Shown in pieces: positions 17,822 to 27,723 of a DNA stretch of 64,000 bases. Each line of letters opens with the position of its first letter. The first letter of the stretch is position 1. This DNA comes from Bacteroidales bacterium (GTDB lineage: Bacteria; Bacteroidota; Bacteroidia; Bacteroidales; TTA-H9): positions 1-64,000 of the forward strand of contig JAUSOY010000077.1 in NCBI GenBank assembly GCA_030656615.1. Reading direction: 5' to 3'. Both the position numbers and the translations under genes were made by a program. Under the pieces are notes generated by a model. The model had not been told where the DNA came from. It was given only the letters and a program-made list of their open reading frames with translations, and made no database searches.

Positions 17822-18373
17822 ATGCGTAAAGTTCTGAAAATAGCAGCTTGGTTTATATTCGTGCTTGTGGCTATTGTTGCAGCATTTTTTTGGTATGCCG
17901 GTTTTTTTGACCGTACCCATATAGAAGAACGGCAAATGGCTTCGTTTTATGTTGCTTTCCGTGACCATCAAGGGTCATATGAGCAGGCACAGAGCCTTCA
18001 AAATCAGATTTTTCTTGAATTGGTAAGAGATAGTATTGTGCCAATGAAGGCCGTCGGTATTTTTTTTGATGATCCTTCAGTCGGTCGTCAGTCTTCCGGT
18101 CGTTATCGGGTCGGATGTATTATATCGTCTGATAATCTTACCCGGGCTTATGCTTCGATGAGTGGTTACCGAATCATGGCCATTCCTTCGGCACGATATA
18201 TTATAACACAATTCCCGTTTGATAATAAATTATCAGCAGTAGCGGCCACTACAAAAGCATATCATGCGTTTGCTGCTTACCGTAAAACAAGAGGAATGAA
18301 AAAACGGCCTGTCATGGAGGTTTATGACGAGGCCGCTGGTACGATTACTCTTATGACCGAAGTTGTATTCTGA
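17822..18373 (+). CDS. Membrane-anchored GyrI-like domain protein
   Basis: A 183-residue protein with one N-terminal membrane segment (about residues 6-27) and a soluble domain resembling the GyrI/AraC effector-binding fold. It has MASFYVAFRDHQGSYEQA, where the GyrI fold usually shows a G-x-Y element, then a late IPSARYIITQFPF strand and the closing MEVYDEAAGTITLMTEV pattern. Stand-alone members bind small molecules; the ligand is unknown. It follows the preceding gene by 2 bases and converges on aspS with a 10-base gap and no clear terminator. Confidence 0.6.
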   Translation: MRKVLKIAAWFIFVLVAIVAAFFWYAGFFDRTHIEERQMASFYVAFRDHQGSYEQAQSLQNQIFLELVRDSIVPMKAVGIFFDDPSVGRQSSGRYRVGCIISSDNLTRAYASMSGYRIMAIPSARYIITQFPFDNKLSAVAATTKAYHAFAAYRKTRGMKKRPVMEVYDEAAGTITLMTEVVF

Positions 18374-18383
18374 TAAGAGCGGC

Positions 18384-20144
18384 TTATGATTTTTTTTCTG
18401 TTGGTATAATTTTAAGAGATAATTCGTCGAGTTGAACGCCCGATATTTCGGCCGGGGAATCTATCATTACATCTCTTCCTGAATTATTCTTCGGAAATGC
18501 AATGTAATCACGGATGGAATCGTGGCCACCAAATACGGCACACCAACGGTCAAATCCGAAGGCTATTCCACCATGAGGAGGAGCGCCAAATTCAAAAGCA
18601 TTCATCAGAAAGCCGAATTGTTCCTGCGCTTCTGTATCACTGAAACCCAGCAGAGAAAACATGTTTTTTTGCAAATCCTTGTTAAAGATTCGAATGCTTC
18701 CTCCTCCGATTTCCACTCCATTAATGACCAGATCATAGGCGTTTGCTCTTACATTGCCCGGTTGAGTTTCGAGTAAAGCTACATCTTCCGGTTTGGGTGA
18801 AGTGAAAGGATGGTGCATGGCATAAAACCGCTGGGTGGTTTCGTCCCATTCGAGAAGAGGGAAGTCCACAACCCACAAGGGAGCATAAATATCGGGATTT
18901 CTTAACCCAAGACGATTTCCCATTTCGAGGCGTAATTCGCCGAGGGCTTTGCGGGTTTTTGATGGGGCACCTGCAAGAATGAGAATTAAATCGCCGGGTT
19001 CAGCATTAAAGTTTTTTAATAATTCGAGGAGTTGGTCGGGAGTATAGAATTTATCAATGGAAGATTTTGCACTGCCATCTTCATTGTATTTGATAAACAC
19101 AAGGCCAGTAGCACCAATCTGCGGGCGTTTGACCCATTCAGTCAGCGCATCGGTATCTTTTCTCGAATAGGCGGCACAGCCTTTGGCGTTTATGCCTGCA
19201 ACAAGTTCTGCATCATCAAAAACTTTAAATCCTTTATTTTTGACGAAATCATTTATTTCGACAATTTGCATTCCGAAGCGAATATCGGGTTTGTCGCTAC
19301 CATAAAGCCGCATGGCTTCACTGTAAGGCATGCGTGGGAATGAGCCGGGATCTGTATTTTTTATGCTCCGGAAAAGGTGACGCGCCAGCCCTTCGAAGGT
19401 ATTCAGAATATCTTCCTGTTCTACGAAAGCCATCTCGCAGTCAATCTGAGTAAATTCAGGCTGACGGTCGGCACGCAAATCCTCATCACGGAAGCAACGA
19501 ACAATTTGATAATAACGGTCATAGCCAGCTACCATCAGCAATTGTTTGAATGTTTGCGGCGATTGCGGCAAAGCATAAAACTGGCCCGGATTCATGCGTG
19601 AGGGAACTACAAAATCGCGCGCTCCTTCGGGAGTCGACTTTATTAAATATGGGGTTTCCACCTCTATAAACTGTTCGTTATCGAGATAATTTCGGGTAAG
19701 AATTGCCATTCGATGACGAAGAAGAAGGTTGTTTTTCAACGAATTTCTCCGTAAGTCGAGGTATCGGTATTTCATACGTAATTCATCACCACCATCCGTA
19801 TTATCTTCAATCGTGAAGGGTGGTGTTTTTGATTCGTTGAGGATTTCGAGGTTTTCTACCACGATTTCAATTTCGCCTGTGGGTATTTTAAGATTTTTAC
19901 TCTCACGCTCAGCTACATATCCATCGATTTTTATTACATATTCTCTTCCAAGCTTACGGGCTTTAAGGCAAAGCTCGGTATGTGTTTCAAGATTGAAGGC
20001 CAGTTGGGTAATTCCATAGCGGTCGCGTAAATCGATAAAGGTAAGGCCTCCCAAATCGCGGGAGCGTTGTACCCAACCACTTAGTGTAACATATGTTCCT
20101 TTGTGGCTGAGGTTTAATTCGCCACAGGTATTTGTACGATGCAT
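18384..20144 (-). CDS. aspS: Aspartyl-tRNA synthetase
   Basis: Class II synthetase charging tRNA-Asp, 586 residues as usual for the bacterial type. An N-terminal OB-fold (about 1-105) with [21 protein letters not shown] binds the anticodon. The catalytic core has motif 2 ([18 protein letters not shown]), a GAD insertion domain (about 290-420), and motif 3 (GIAFGFDRW) near residue 535. An isolated monocistronic unit: converges with the GyrI-like gene and is divergent from ssb. A TAATTTCG box, one mismatch from consensus, lies 22 bases upstream. Confidence 0.97.
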   Translation of the reverse strand: MHRTNTCGELNLSHKGTYVTLSGWVQRSRDLGGLTFIDLRDRYGITQLAFNLETHTELCLKARKLGREYVIKIDGYVAERESKNLKIPTGEIEIVVENLEILNESKTPPFTIEDNTDGGDELRMKYRYLDLRRNSLKNNLLLRHRMAILTRNYLDNEQFIEVETPYLIKSTPEGARDFVVPSRMNPGQFYALPQSPQTFKQLLMVAGYDRYYQIVRCFRDEDLRADRQPEFTQIDCEMAFVEQEDILNTFEGLARHLFRSIKNTDPGSFPRMPYSEAMRLYGSDKPDIRFGMQIVEINDFVKNKGFKVFDDAELVAGINAKGCAAYSRKDTDALTEWVKRPQIGATGLVFIKYNEDGSAKSSIDKFYTPDQLLELLKNFNAEPGDLILILAGAPSKTRKALGELRLEMGNRLGLRNPDIYAPLWVVDFPLLEWDETTQRFYAMHHPFTSPKPEDVALLETQPGNVRANAYDLVINGVEIGGGSIRIFNKDLQKNMFSLLGFSDTEAQEQFGFLMNAFEFGAPPHGGIAFGFDRWCAVFGGHDSIRDYIAFPKNNSGRDVMIDSPAEISGVQLDELSLKIIPTEKKS

Positions 20145-20165
20145 AATTAAAAGAAATTTGGACTG

Positions 20166-20173
20166 CGAAATTA
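20166..20173 (-). promoter_or_regulatory. Probable aspS promoter box TAATTTCG
   Basis: Minus-strand near-match (C for T at position 7) 22 bases before the aspS start; the same variant as at trpS. Confidence 0.4.
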
Positions 20174-20273
20174 CGAAAAATGATGCTTCCTGAGCTTAGC
20201 CTTGTCAGGTATTCAGCCTTTTAGCATTTTTTATTCTTAAAGCCGTTGAAATCCCTTCATTTTTTTGTATTTT

Positions 20274-20281
20274 TACTTTTG
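20274..20281 (+). promoter_or_regulatory. Promoter -7 box TACTTTTG for ssb
   Basis: Perfect TAnnTTTG match 38 bases before the ssb start. Confidence 0.6.
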
Positions 20282-20318
20282 GAAAGCAACAGTATCAAAA
20301 CATTAAAAATCAATTGAC

Positions 20319-20744
20319 ATGGCCAGCGGAATAAATAAAGTTATGCTATTAGGCAATCTGGGAAAAGAGCCAGAAATGCATACATTCGATAATGGAGTTA
20401 AGAAGGTATCTTTTCCTCTTGCTACCAATGAACCCATAAAAAACAAAGATGGACAGCGCATAGATCATACCGAATGGCACAATATCGTGATGTGGCGCGG
20501 CCTTGCAGAAACTGCTGAAAAATATCTGCATAAAGGTGATCAGATTTTTATTGAAGGTCGCTTGCGTACACGCTCCTATGAAGAAAACGGGGTAAAAAAA
20601 TATTTCACCGAAATATTGGCTGATTCGATGACCATGCTTGGCAGTAAAAGAGATTCACAGCCATCGGGTCCGGATACTTCATCTTATTCCTCTCCCGCCG
20701 CAGAAAATATTCCGGACAGACCGGAGGGCGATTTACCTTTTTAA
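20319..20744 (+). CDS. ssb: Single-stranded DNA-binding protein
   Basis: Coats single-stranded DNA in replication and repair. The 141 residues comprise one OB-fold (about 1-108): INKVMLLGNLGKEPEM, then the EWHNIVMWRGLAETAEKYLHKGD region read in parts, and FIEGRLRTRSY. A short glycine-poor, serine/proline-rich linker leads to the acidic tip EGDLPF, the partner-binding tail typical of SSB. The gene is followed by a terminator, yet gldE and gldD follow directly, an order common in Bacteroidota. Confidence 0.96.
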   Translation: MASGINKVMLLGNLGKEPEMHTFDNGVKKVSFPLATNEPIKNKDGQRIDHTEWHNIVMWRGLAETAEKYLHKGDQIFIEGRLRTRSYEENGVKKYFTEILADSMTMLGSKRDSQPSGPDTSSYSSPAAENIPDRPEGDLPF

Positions 20745-20764
20745 GTTGCCATAATGTGATTACG

Positions 20765-20795
20765 AAAGGCTTGCCAGATATTGGTGAGCCTTTTT
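20765..20795 (+). terminator. Rho-independent terminator after ssb
   Basis: Arms AAAGGCTTGCC and GGTGAGCCTTT (11 pairs, two of them G-U) with a 7-base loop and a following T run. Confidence 0.75.
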
Positions 20796-20798
20796 GCT

Positions 20799-20806
20799 TA
20801 TTTTTG
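20799..20806 (+). promoter_or_regulatory. Promoter -7 box TATTTTTG for gldE
   Basis: Perfect match 17 bases before the ATG at 20823, right behind the ssb terminator. It lies inside a longer open frame starting at 20781, so that earlier start is excluded. Confidence 0.65.
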
Positions 20807-20822
20807 TCACGATAATAGTCCA

Positions 20823-22184
20823 ATGCTTATTTTAACTGATATTATTCAAATGACCCCTAACGTATTGCCTTCTGTACATGAAGTAATTATAACTGCAGGG
20901 ATTTTTACCGGACTTGGATGGCAAGCGTTTCTGAGTTTATTCATTATTTTACTATTGCTGGTATGTTCAGGTTTAATTTCCGGGTCTGAAGTTGCCTTCT
21001 TTTCGCTTAGTCCCACTCAGTTGGATAAGTTTCGTAAGGATCGATCCTTGATTTCTCTGCAAATAATGGAATTGGTTAATAAGCCTAAAATGCTATTAGC
21101 TACTATTCTGATTGCCAATAATCTGGTGAATGTTGGTATTGTAATTCTAAGTACCTATTTTATTGCCCATACGTTTGATTTTACAGCTTGGCCTATGATT
21201 GGCTTTTTGGTTCAGGTGATAATTATTACTGCAATGATTCTTCTTTTTGGTGAAGTAATTCCAAAGGTTTATGCCGCACGTCAGAATATGAAGCTGATTC
21301 GTTTCATGGTAAAACCCTTGGCAGTGATTATTCAGATCTTTTATCCGCTGTCTAAAATACTGGTATATTCAACCGGAATTATCGATAAACGGATTAGTCG
21401 TAAGCAAGTTCCAGTTTCATTAAAGGAATTATCAGATGCCATTTCGTTGACGACCGGAAAAAGTGGGAATGCCAATGAAACAAATATGCTAAAAGGCATT
21501 GTTCGGTTTAGTGATACCGAAGCCCGTGAGATTATGAAATCGCGGGTGGATGTTGTTTCGGTAAGCGAAGAATTGGATTATCAGAGCCTTATGAAACACA
21601 TCCTTGAGTCGGGATATTCTCGTATTCCGGTATATAAAGGGAGTCCGGATAACGTAAGAGGGATTTTATATATTAAGGACTTACTACCACATCTTTCCAA
21701 AGACAATACCTTTTTGTGGAATAGCTTGATGCGCCCGGTGTATTTTGTTCCTGAAAACAAGAAAATTAATGATTTACTGGTAGAATTTCAGGAGAAAAAA
21801 AATCATATGGCCGTCGTTGTTGATGAATTTGGCGGAATGTCAGGACTTGTTACCCTCGAAGATATTATCGAAGAGATTGTTGGCGAAATTAATGACGAAT
21901 TTGATGCTGAATCGGATAGCCCGTTATGGAATAAAATTGATGATAACAATTGGTTTTTTGATGGAAAGACCCTTCTTAATGATTTCACCCGCATAATCGG
22001 AATCGACGATAGTGTTTTTGATACCGTGGATGGTGATTTTGAAACGCTGGCGGGTCTCATTCTTGAACTTGAAGGGCGTTTACCGGTAAAGGGCGAGAAA
22101 ATTATTTTCGAAAAATTTATTTTCCAGATAGATGCCGTTGATAACCGTAGGATTAAACGTATAAAAGTTACTCAGAAAGTTTAA
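20823..22184 (+). CDS. gldE: Gliding-motility-associated protein GldE (CNNM/CBS/CorC family)
   Basis: Membrane protein of 453 residues. A CNNM/DUF21 domain (about 35-205) has CSGLISGSEVAFFSLS and FGEVIPKVYAARQ. Two CBS motifs follow (about 225-340) with SGYSRIPVYKG and VVDEFGGMSGLVTLEDI. A CorC/HlyC transporter-associated domain closes the protein (about 360-450; GDFETLAGLILELEGRLP). This is the layout of GldE, needed with GldD for gliding and T9SS function in Flavobacterium; its position directly before gldD supports the name over a generic CorC. Its own promoter and ATG 20823 set the start. Confidence 0.9.
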   Translation: MLILTDIIQMTPNVLPSVHEVIITAGIFTGLGWQAFLSLFIILLLLVCSGLISGSEVAFFSLSPTQLDKFRKDRSLISLQIMELVNKPKMLLATILIANNLVNVGIVILSTYFIAHTFDFTAWPMIGFLVQVIIITAMILLFGEVIPKVYAARQNMKLIRFMVKPLAVIIQIFYPLSKILVYSTGIIDKRISRKQVPVSLKELSDAISLTTGKSGNANETNMLKGIVRFSDTEAREIMKSRVDVVSVSEELDYQSLMKHILESGYSRIPVYKGSPDNVRGILYIKDLLPHLSKDNTFLWNSLMRPVYFVPENKKINDLLVEFQEKKNHMAVVVDEFGGMSGLVTLEDIIEEIVGEINDEFDAESDSPLWNKIDDNNWFFDGKTLLNDFTRIIGIDDSVFDTVDGDFETLAGLILELEGRLPVKGEKIIFEKFIFQIDAVDNRRIKRIKVTQKV

Positions 22185-22188
22185 GCAG

Positions 22189-22776
22189 ATGAGGAAACGA
22201 AAAAACAATATTTGCATTTTGACCCTTTTTATTTTGTCGGGGCTCATGATGTCCTGTGGCAGCGATTATATGCCAAAACCCAGGGCATATCCACGGCTAT
22301 CGCTGCCAGAAGCTTCTTATATGACTTTTGACAGCACGTTTCCATATGCTTTTGAATATTCTTCAGCGGCAAGGATTAGTTTCAAAAATATGCTGAAACC
22401 GGATCAATATTGGTTAAATATTGATTATCCGGGATTTAAAGGAACCATTTACCTGAGTTATAAGAAGGTTGACGGAAATTTGGATGTTTATCTGGAAGAT
22501 GCCCACCGGTTTGTTGTAAAGCATATTCCAAAGGCAAGCGCCATTAATGAATTGCCCGTGATTTATAATACCCATAAAGTTTATGGTACAATTTACCTTA
22601 TCGAAGGAATTAGTGCTGCCTCGGCCTGTCAGTTTTATTTAACCGATAGTGTAAACCATTTTCTTCGTGGTTCGTTGTATTTTAATGTTGTCCCCAATAA
22701 TGACTCTTTAGCTCCGGCAATTGATTTTATAACGGCCGATATTGAGCATCTTGCTGCTTCATTAAAATGGAAATAG
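22189..22776 (+). CDS. gldD: Gliding-motility lipoprotein GldD
   Basis: Outer-membrane-directed lipoprotein of 195 residues. The signal peptide ends in the lipobox LMMSC (cysteine about residue 23), followed by the GldD signature YMPKPRAYPRLSLPEASY and FPYAFEYS. The downstream YWLNIDYPGFKGTIYLSYK also fits the family. It starts 4 bases after gldE. GldD is required for gliding and T9SS secretion in Flavobacterium; in non-gliding Bacteroidota it is kept for secretion. This matches the T9SS cargo genes in the window. Confidence 0.92.
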   Translation: MRKRKNNICILTLFILSGLMMSCGSDYMPKPRAYPRLSLPEASYMTFDSTFPYAFEYSSAARISFKNMLKPDQYWLNIDYPGFKGTIYLSYKKVDGNLDVYLEDAHRFVVKHIPKASAINELPVIYNTHKVYGTIYLIEGISAASACQFYLTDSVNHFLRGSLYFNVVPNNDSLAPAIDFITADIEHLAASLKWK

Positions 22777-22828
22777 TGGTTCGTTTTAACCAAATATTTG
22801 TATTGATATTAACTCAAAACAGGATACC

Positions 22829-25198
22829 GTGAAAAAGCTATTTATTTTATTTCTAATGCAGACGTTTTTAATATTTCCTCTGCTTGCCCAGCATTCGTGG
22901 TCGAGGATATCCATGAGTAATTCTCCACAGATAGTTCTTGCATTGATGCAAAAAGGAATTGCTGCTGATGATATGTATATTGGTAATGATGGACGAATTC
23001 GCCTCGAACTTACTGCTGATGAAATTGAAAAAATAGTTCAGTTAAAAATTGACTATCAGATGGAAGTGGAAGATTTGGGAGCTTATTATACGAAAAGAAA
23101 TGTTGGACTTTCGCCTGAGCAGATTCTTACCAATGCCAGAAATTTTAAGGGCACGAAAGATGTTCCTATTCCTGTTAATTTTTCGTTAGGATCCATGGGT
23201 GGATTTTCGACGCTGGATCAAATCATGAACCATCTGGATACCATGAAGGCGAAATTCCCAAATCTGATTTCGGCGAAACAAACCGTATCTTCCGGGTCGA
23301 CTCACGAAGGCCGTTCGATTTACTGGGTCAGAATATCCGATAATCCGGAAGTGGATGAAAATGAACCGGAGGTTTTATATACGGCATTGCATCATGCCCG
23401 CGAACCAATTGGGTCGCAGCAAATGCTTTTTTATATGTATTATATACTCGAGAATTATGCGAATAATGCAGAAATTAAGAAAATGATAGATACAACGGAA
23501 TTGTATTTTATTCCTTGTGTCAATCCGGATGGTTACGAATATAACCGGGCGATTTCCTCCACAGGTGGAGGTTCATGGCGTAAAAACCGCCGCGATAACG
23601 GAGGTTCGTATGGTGTTGATCTTAACCGGAATTATGGTTTTATGTGGGGGTATGATGATATCGGTTCTTCTCCCGATCCTACGGGTAATACCTATCGCGG
23701 TCCTTCTGCTTTTTCGGAACCTGAAACACAAATGATTTCCGATTTTTGTATAGCGCATCAATTCCGGATCGTACTCAATTATCATTCGTATGGAAATTGG
23801 TTACTTAATCCCTGGGGTTATATTTATGAGGCTACACCCGATCAGGATATTTTTGATGCCTTCAATTATGATTTTACAGCCGAAAATGCCTTTATTGCAG
23901 GGCCCGCCAGCCTGTTACTTTATGCCGTAAACGGCGGTTCTGACGACTGGATGTATGCCGAGCAAAACCTTAAGCCCAAAATTCTGGCATATACACCCGA
24001 AGTTGGCTCAAATGAAGACGGCTTTTGGCCACAGGTTTCACGGATTTTACCACTTTGCCAATTGAATGTTGACCAAAACATTAAAGCAGCACAGTATAGC
24101 GGATGGTATGGTAAAATTAAAGATCTGACTCCGGAAGTCTATAGTAGTAAACAAAATTATGTAAAATTCTCAGCACAAAGATATGGCCTTCAGGAAATTG
24201 ACAAATACCGTATCTATATCGAGCCTGTTTCGGCCAATATTATTTCTGTGGGCGATACAGTAAACATTTCCAATCCGCTGCATCTTCAAATGTATATTGA
24301 TTCGCTATATCTTGAGCTTTCATCAAGTGTTGCCAACGGCGAATATTTTCAATTTAATCTGCATATGACAGACGGGGTGTATGATTATGTTAAAAATATT
24401 ACGAAAATTTATGGTTCTCCATTGATGATTTTTAGTGATAATTGTTCTGATATGAGTAAATGGAACAGTACTTCGTGGAATGTGGCTGAATTTAATTTTT
24501 TCAGCCCGCCTTTTAGTATAACAGATTCTAAATACGGAAATTATGGAAGTAATGTCAGCAAATCCATTACCCTCAAGGAGGGCATTGAGCTGCCTGCAAA
24601 TCAGCCTGCTGTTTTATACTTCAAATCATGGTATGAAATAGAAAGAGGGTATGATTATGTTCAACTGGATCTTAGTACTGACAACGGCAGTAGCTGGATT
24701 ACGTTGTCATGTAATAATACGCGTCCGGGAACAGCTATGCAAACTGGCGGACAAGCTGTTTTTGATGGGAACAGCAATACCTGGATAAATAATGAAATTC
24801 AGTTAGGAGACTGGGCTGGCCATACGGTCAAATTTCGCTTTACCCTTAAAAGTAATTATTCGATTAATAAGGATGGATTTTATTTTGACGATGTTGAAGT
24901 TCATACCTTTTCAAATAATACAGCCATTAGTACTGGTCATCAAAAGGAAGCATTCTTGGGTTATCCATCGCCCAATCCGGCCTCTACGTATTTGAGTATT
25001 TCTTATACTATAGAAGAAACCGACCGTTATGCGATAATGCTAATTACGGACAGTCAGGGCAGGATTTTGCAACAGCATAAGATACCGGGCGGGAATAATA
25101 CACTGATGATAGACACCCATGAACTGGAGGCCGGCGTTTATTTTATTCAATTACAGAGTAAGCAAGGGAAATTCGTTAGAAAAATGATTGTACAATAA
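22829..25198 (+). CDS. Secreted M14 zinc carboxypeptidase with T9SS sorting domain
   Basis: Exported metallocarboxypeptidase of 789 residues. The GTG start gives a signal peptide ending LLAQH. After an N-terminal segment (about 22-110), the M14 domain spans about 125-420. It shows the zinc motif HAREP (H189, E192), the substrate-arginine region NPDGYEYNR and DLNRNY, the third zinc ligand in NYHSYGN, and the catalytic glutamate in YTPEVGS. A beta-sandwich of MAM/choice-of-anchor type (about 540-690) and a T9SS domain with YPSPNPASTYL follow. It is 53 bases behind gldD and may read through from it. Confidence 0.92.
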   Translation: MKKLFILFLMQTFLIFPLLAQHSWSRISMSNSPQIVLALMQKGIAADDMYIGNDGRIRLELTADEIEKIVQLKIDYQMEVEDLGAYYTKRNVGLSPEQILTNARNFKGTKDVPIPVNFSLGSMGGFSTLDQIMNHLDTMKAKFPNLISAKQTVSSGSTHEGRSIYWVRISDNPEVDENEPEVLYTALHHAREPIGSQQMLFYMYYILENYANNAEIKKMIDTTELYFIPCVNPDGYEYNRAISSTGGGSWRKNRRDNGGSYGVDLNRNYGFMWGYDDIGSSPDPTGNTYRGPSAFSEPETQMISDFCIAHQFRIVLNYHSYGNWLLNPWGYIYEATPDQDIFDAFNYDFTAENAFIAGPASLLLYAVNGGSDDWMYAEQNLKPKILAYTPEVGSNEDGFWPQVSRILPLCQLNVDQNIKAAQYSGWYGKIKDLTPEVYSSKQNYVKFSAQRYGLQEIDKYRIYIEPVSANIISVGDTVNISNPLHLQMYIDSLYLELSSSVANGEYFQFNLHMTDGVYDYVKNITKIYGSPLMIFSDNCSDMSKWNSTSWNVAEFNFFSPPFSITDSKYGNYGSNVSKSITLKEGIELPANQPAVLYFKSWYEIERGYDYVQLDLSTDNGSSWITLSCNNTRPGTAMQTGGQAVFDGNSNTWINNEIQLGDWAGHTVKFRFTLKSNYSINKDGFYFDDVEVHTFSNNTAISTGHQKEAFLGYPSPNPASTYLSISYTIEETDRYAIMLITDSQGRILQQHKIPGGNNTLMIDTHELEAGVYFIQLQSKQGKFVRKMIVQ

Positions 25199-25264
25199 GG
25201 TAAACCATTTGGTTCCGCGTATGTTTTAAAAGAACAAAACGGGAACTTTTAAAGATGAATTGAC

Positions 25265-25272
25265 TACTTTTG
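25265..25272 (+). promoter_or_regulatory. Promoter -7 box TACTTTTG
   Basis: Perfect match 61 bases before the CorA-type gene. Confidence 0.5.
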
Positions 25273-25332
25273 TGCATCAAAAAAAACAAACCGGAATGTA
25301 AACCTAAGATTAATTTCTAAAACCACGGGGCT

Positions 25333-26244
25333 ATGATTGAAACCATTAAAATGGGAGCGCTGAAGTGGCATCATGTATTGAATCCCACCGAAGACGACTT
25401 AATATATCTCAAAGACAACTTCCATTTTCACCCACTTGATATTGATGATTGTAAGAGTTTAATAAACCAACGCCCCAAGATTGACGTTTACGACGATTAT
25501 TATTTTCTTATACTCCATTTTCCGTATTTTGATAAATCGAATACATTTATCCGCACCCGGGAGGAAAAGATTTTCTGGGGAACCGATTACATAATAACAC
25601 TTGGTAAAGCCCAATGGGTCGTTTCCGAATTGTTCAGAAACATTAAAAGCAAAGTAGAAAAGCGTGAGGAATTGGATTTCGGAACCAGTGATGCGCTTTT
25701 ATACCGTGTTTTGGAGCATTTGATGAAGGAAAGTTATTTACTGCTCCGCAAAATTGGCGACCATGTTGATAATGCCGGTCGTGATTTATTCGACAAGCGC
25801 GCCCTCAACACCATTGAATTAATAAGCATCACCCGTAAAAATTTGATTCTTTTAAATACGATTTTCAAGCCTCAGTTGCCGGTTTTTAATAAATTTGAAT
25901 CCGGAGAAATTGAAGGCTTTGCTGAAAACATGGAAGAATACTGGGGCAATATTCTCGATTATTATCAGAAGATGTGGGATTTAATTGAAGATTATTCAGA
26001 ATTAATCGAGGGCTACTCTAAAACGTTTGATTCGTTGCAGGCAAATCGTACCAATGAAATTATTAAAACACTGACCCTGGTATCGGCCATTATTCTTCCA
26101 TTGACATTTATTACAGGATTATATGGCATGAATATATTTTTACCCTTACAGGCTCATCCATACGCCTTTATATACGTAATAATGACAATGGTGGGCATAG
26201 CATTATTGATGCTGGTATTTTTTAAACGAAAGCGCTGGATGTAA
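25333..26244 (+). CDS. corA: CorA-family divalent metal transporter
   Basis: Magnesium/cobalt channel of 303 residues. A large cytoplasmic domain with long helices (about 1-240) is followed by two membrane segments. The pore signature GMN sits after the first (YGMN, about residues 264-267), and the basic end FFKRKRWM is typical. The acidic loop after GMN, usually MPE, is replaced by IFLPLQAH, as in divergent CorA subgroups, so ion preference is uncertain. Its stop codon touches the stop of the opposite-strand gene with no base between. Confidence 0.85.
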   Translation: MIETIKMGALKWHHVLNPTEDDLIYLKDNFHFHPLDIDDCKSLINQRPKIDVYDDYYFLILHFPYFDKSNTFIRTREEKIFWGTDYIITLGKAQWVVSELFRNIKSKVEKREELDFGTSDALLYRVLEHLMKESYLLLRKIGDHVDNAGRDLFDKRALNTIELISITRKNLILLNTIFKPQLPVFNKFESGEIEGFAENMEEYWGNILDYYQKMWDLIEDYSELIEGYSKTFDSLQANRTNEIIKTLTLVSAIILPLTFITGLYGMNIFLPLQAHPYAFIYVIMTMVGIALLMLVFFKRKRWM

Positions 26245-26844
26245 CTATTCCTGCTTTTTAAGAGGTATGGTTAGGGGTAATTCTTCTATTTTCTTCTTAA
26301 ATGCCAGAAAGTCAATTAGGCTTCGTGAGAACGGGTGCGTAAGTTCCTCTACCCCTATTTGTAATAAATGGTGATATCCTTCCTGGTCTTTACGTGGTGA
26401 ACTATTGGACGCATCGTTGCGCATGCGTTTTCGCTCCAGAAAAGATTCTTTAACTTCTATTGAACATTTTCCCGGATATTTTGAAACACTTAAATAGATA
26501 ACCCTGACATGCTTTACATGCTTCGGAAAAAAATAATTTAATATTCCACTTCCCGGTTTGCCTTCAATCCGTCTGCTCGAAGAGAAAATAAGCAGATGGT
26601 TATTGAGTTTCGAATCCTTTCTTTTTCCTTCCAGCTTCCCAAAACCTTTTCGATCGGCTTCTGGCAGGTTGTTAACTCTTTCTATCAGGTTTAAAACCTC
26701 GGTAACGAAAGAATCGTACTCTTTCTGAATCTGAATGTAATTTTCGGTAATTCTGTCCTTTTTAATTCGGATTCTCTCGGAATCTGAACCAGAACGTTCA
26801 CCCCGCTTAGCTTTGTTTTCAGCTTCATCAAGCCAGTCAGCCAT
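26245..26844 (-). CDS. Hypothetical protein, charged and probably cytoplasmic
   Basis: A 199-residue protein of no recognised family. The first ~75 residues are very lysine/glutamate/arginine-rich and helical (KNKAKRGERSGSDSE-like). The middle has alternating strands (NHLLIFSSSRRI, HVRVIYLSVSKYPGK). The C-terminal part contains GVEELTHPFSRSLIDFLAF. No signal peptide or membrane segment is seen. It is divergent from the response regulator and tail-to-tail with the CorA gene. Confidence 0.6.
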   Translation of the reverse strand: MADWLDEAENKAKRGERSGSDSERIRIKKDRITENYIQIQKEYDSFVTEVLNLIERVNNLPEADRKGFGKLEGKRKDSKLNNHLLIFSSSRRIEGKPGSGILNYFFPKHVKHVRVIYLSVSKYPGKCSIEVKESFLERKRMRNDASNSSPRKDQEGYHHLLQIGVEELTHPFSRSLIDFLAFKKKIEELPLTIPLKKQE

Positions 26845-26997
26845 ATAGATTCTCTATTGAAGTTTACGGTGAAAGAAAAAATTAAAGCGTAAAGCTAATA
26901 AAATACCTTTTTGCAAATACAAAGTCACATAGTTTTAATTTTAAGTTAAGAATTCGGTTTTCTGGTCTAAAACACGATTAATGTGCTTATTTGGAGC

Positions 26998-27005
26998 TAT
27001 TTTTG
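26998..27005 (+). promoter_or_regulatory. Promoter -7 box TATTTTTG
   Basis: Perfect match 27 bases before the response-regulator ATG at 27032; it falls inside a longer frame from 26981, which is thereby ruled out as coding. Confidence 0.6.
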
Positions 27006-27031
27006 CGTGGATCAATGTAACGAACATTATT

Positions 27032-27715
27032 ATGGAAGCTTCTCATTACAAAATTCTTTTAGTCGACGACGAAGAGGATGTGCTTGATTTTCTGGGTTAT
27101 AACCTCGAAAAAGAAGGGTTTACCGTTTTTAAGGCTTCAGATGGCAAAGAAGCACTGTCAATAGCCCAAAAAGAACATCCACATATTATTCTTCTTGATG
27201 TGATGATGCCCGTTATGGATGGAATGGAAGCATGTGCAGCTATTCGTAATATCTCAGGCATGAAAAATACCATTATTATGTTCCTGACAGCAAGAGGTGA
27301 AGATTATTCTCAAATTGCCGGATTTGATGCTGGTGCTGATGATTATGTTACAAAACCGGTTAAGCCACGAGTTCTTATTAGTCGTATTTTTGCATTGCTC
27401 AGACGGATTAAGGATAATTCGGATGTCGCCAGCCTTATTGAAACGGAACATTTTACTATTAATCGGGAAAAGTATATCGTGATTGCTGATGGTCATGAGT
27501 TGATTTTTCCGAGGAAGGAGTTCGAAGTCTTGGCTTTACTGGCTTCAAGACCTGACAAGGTTTTTACCCGTGAAGAAATTTTTTCAGCCGTTTGGGGCGA
27601 TGATGTTATTGTTGGAGAAAGAACGATTGATGTTCATGTTCGAAAAATTCGCGAGAAGCTTAATATTCCGAACATAAAGACCGTAAAAGGTGTTGGATAT
27701 AAGTACGAATCCTGA
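27032..27715 (+). CDS. OmpR/PhoB-family response regulator
   Basis: Transcription factor of 227 residues. The receiver domain (about 5-120) has the acidic pair in ILLVDDEED, the phospho-acceptor in IILLDVMMPVMDG and the lysine in YVTKPVKPR. A C-terminal winged helix (about 130-225) has FPRKEFEVLALLASRP and the recognition region ERTIDVHVRKIREKL. It is 8 bases upstream of its sensor kinase. The PhoB/PhoR-like pairing suggests envelope or nutrient control, but the signal is unknown. The start follows from the promoter position. Confidence 0.93.
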   Translation: MEASHYKILLVDDEEDVLDFLGYNLEKEGFTVFKASDGKEALSIAQKEHPHIILLDVMMPVMDGMEACAAIRNISGMKNTIIMFLTARGEDYSQIAGFDAGADDYVTKPVKPRVLISRIFALLRRIKDNSDVASLIETEHFTINREKYIVIADGHELIFPRKEFEVLALLASRPDKVFTREEIFSAVWGDDVIVGERTIDVHVRKIREKLNIPNIKTVKGVGYKYES

Positions 27716-27723
27716 TTATAATT

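Noticed and set aside
26245-26844. Anti-sigma or sigma-like regulator for the divergent response regulator
   Set aside because: Only charge-rich helices and no HTH or known motif; left as unknown.
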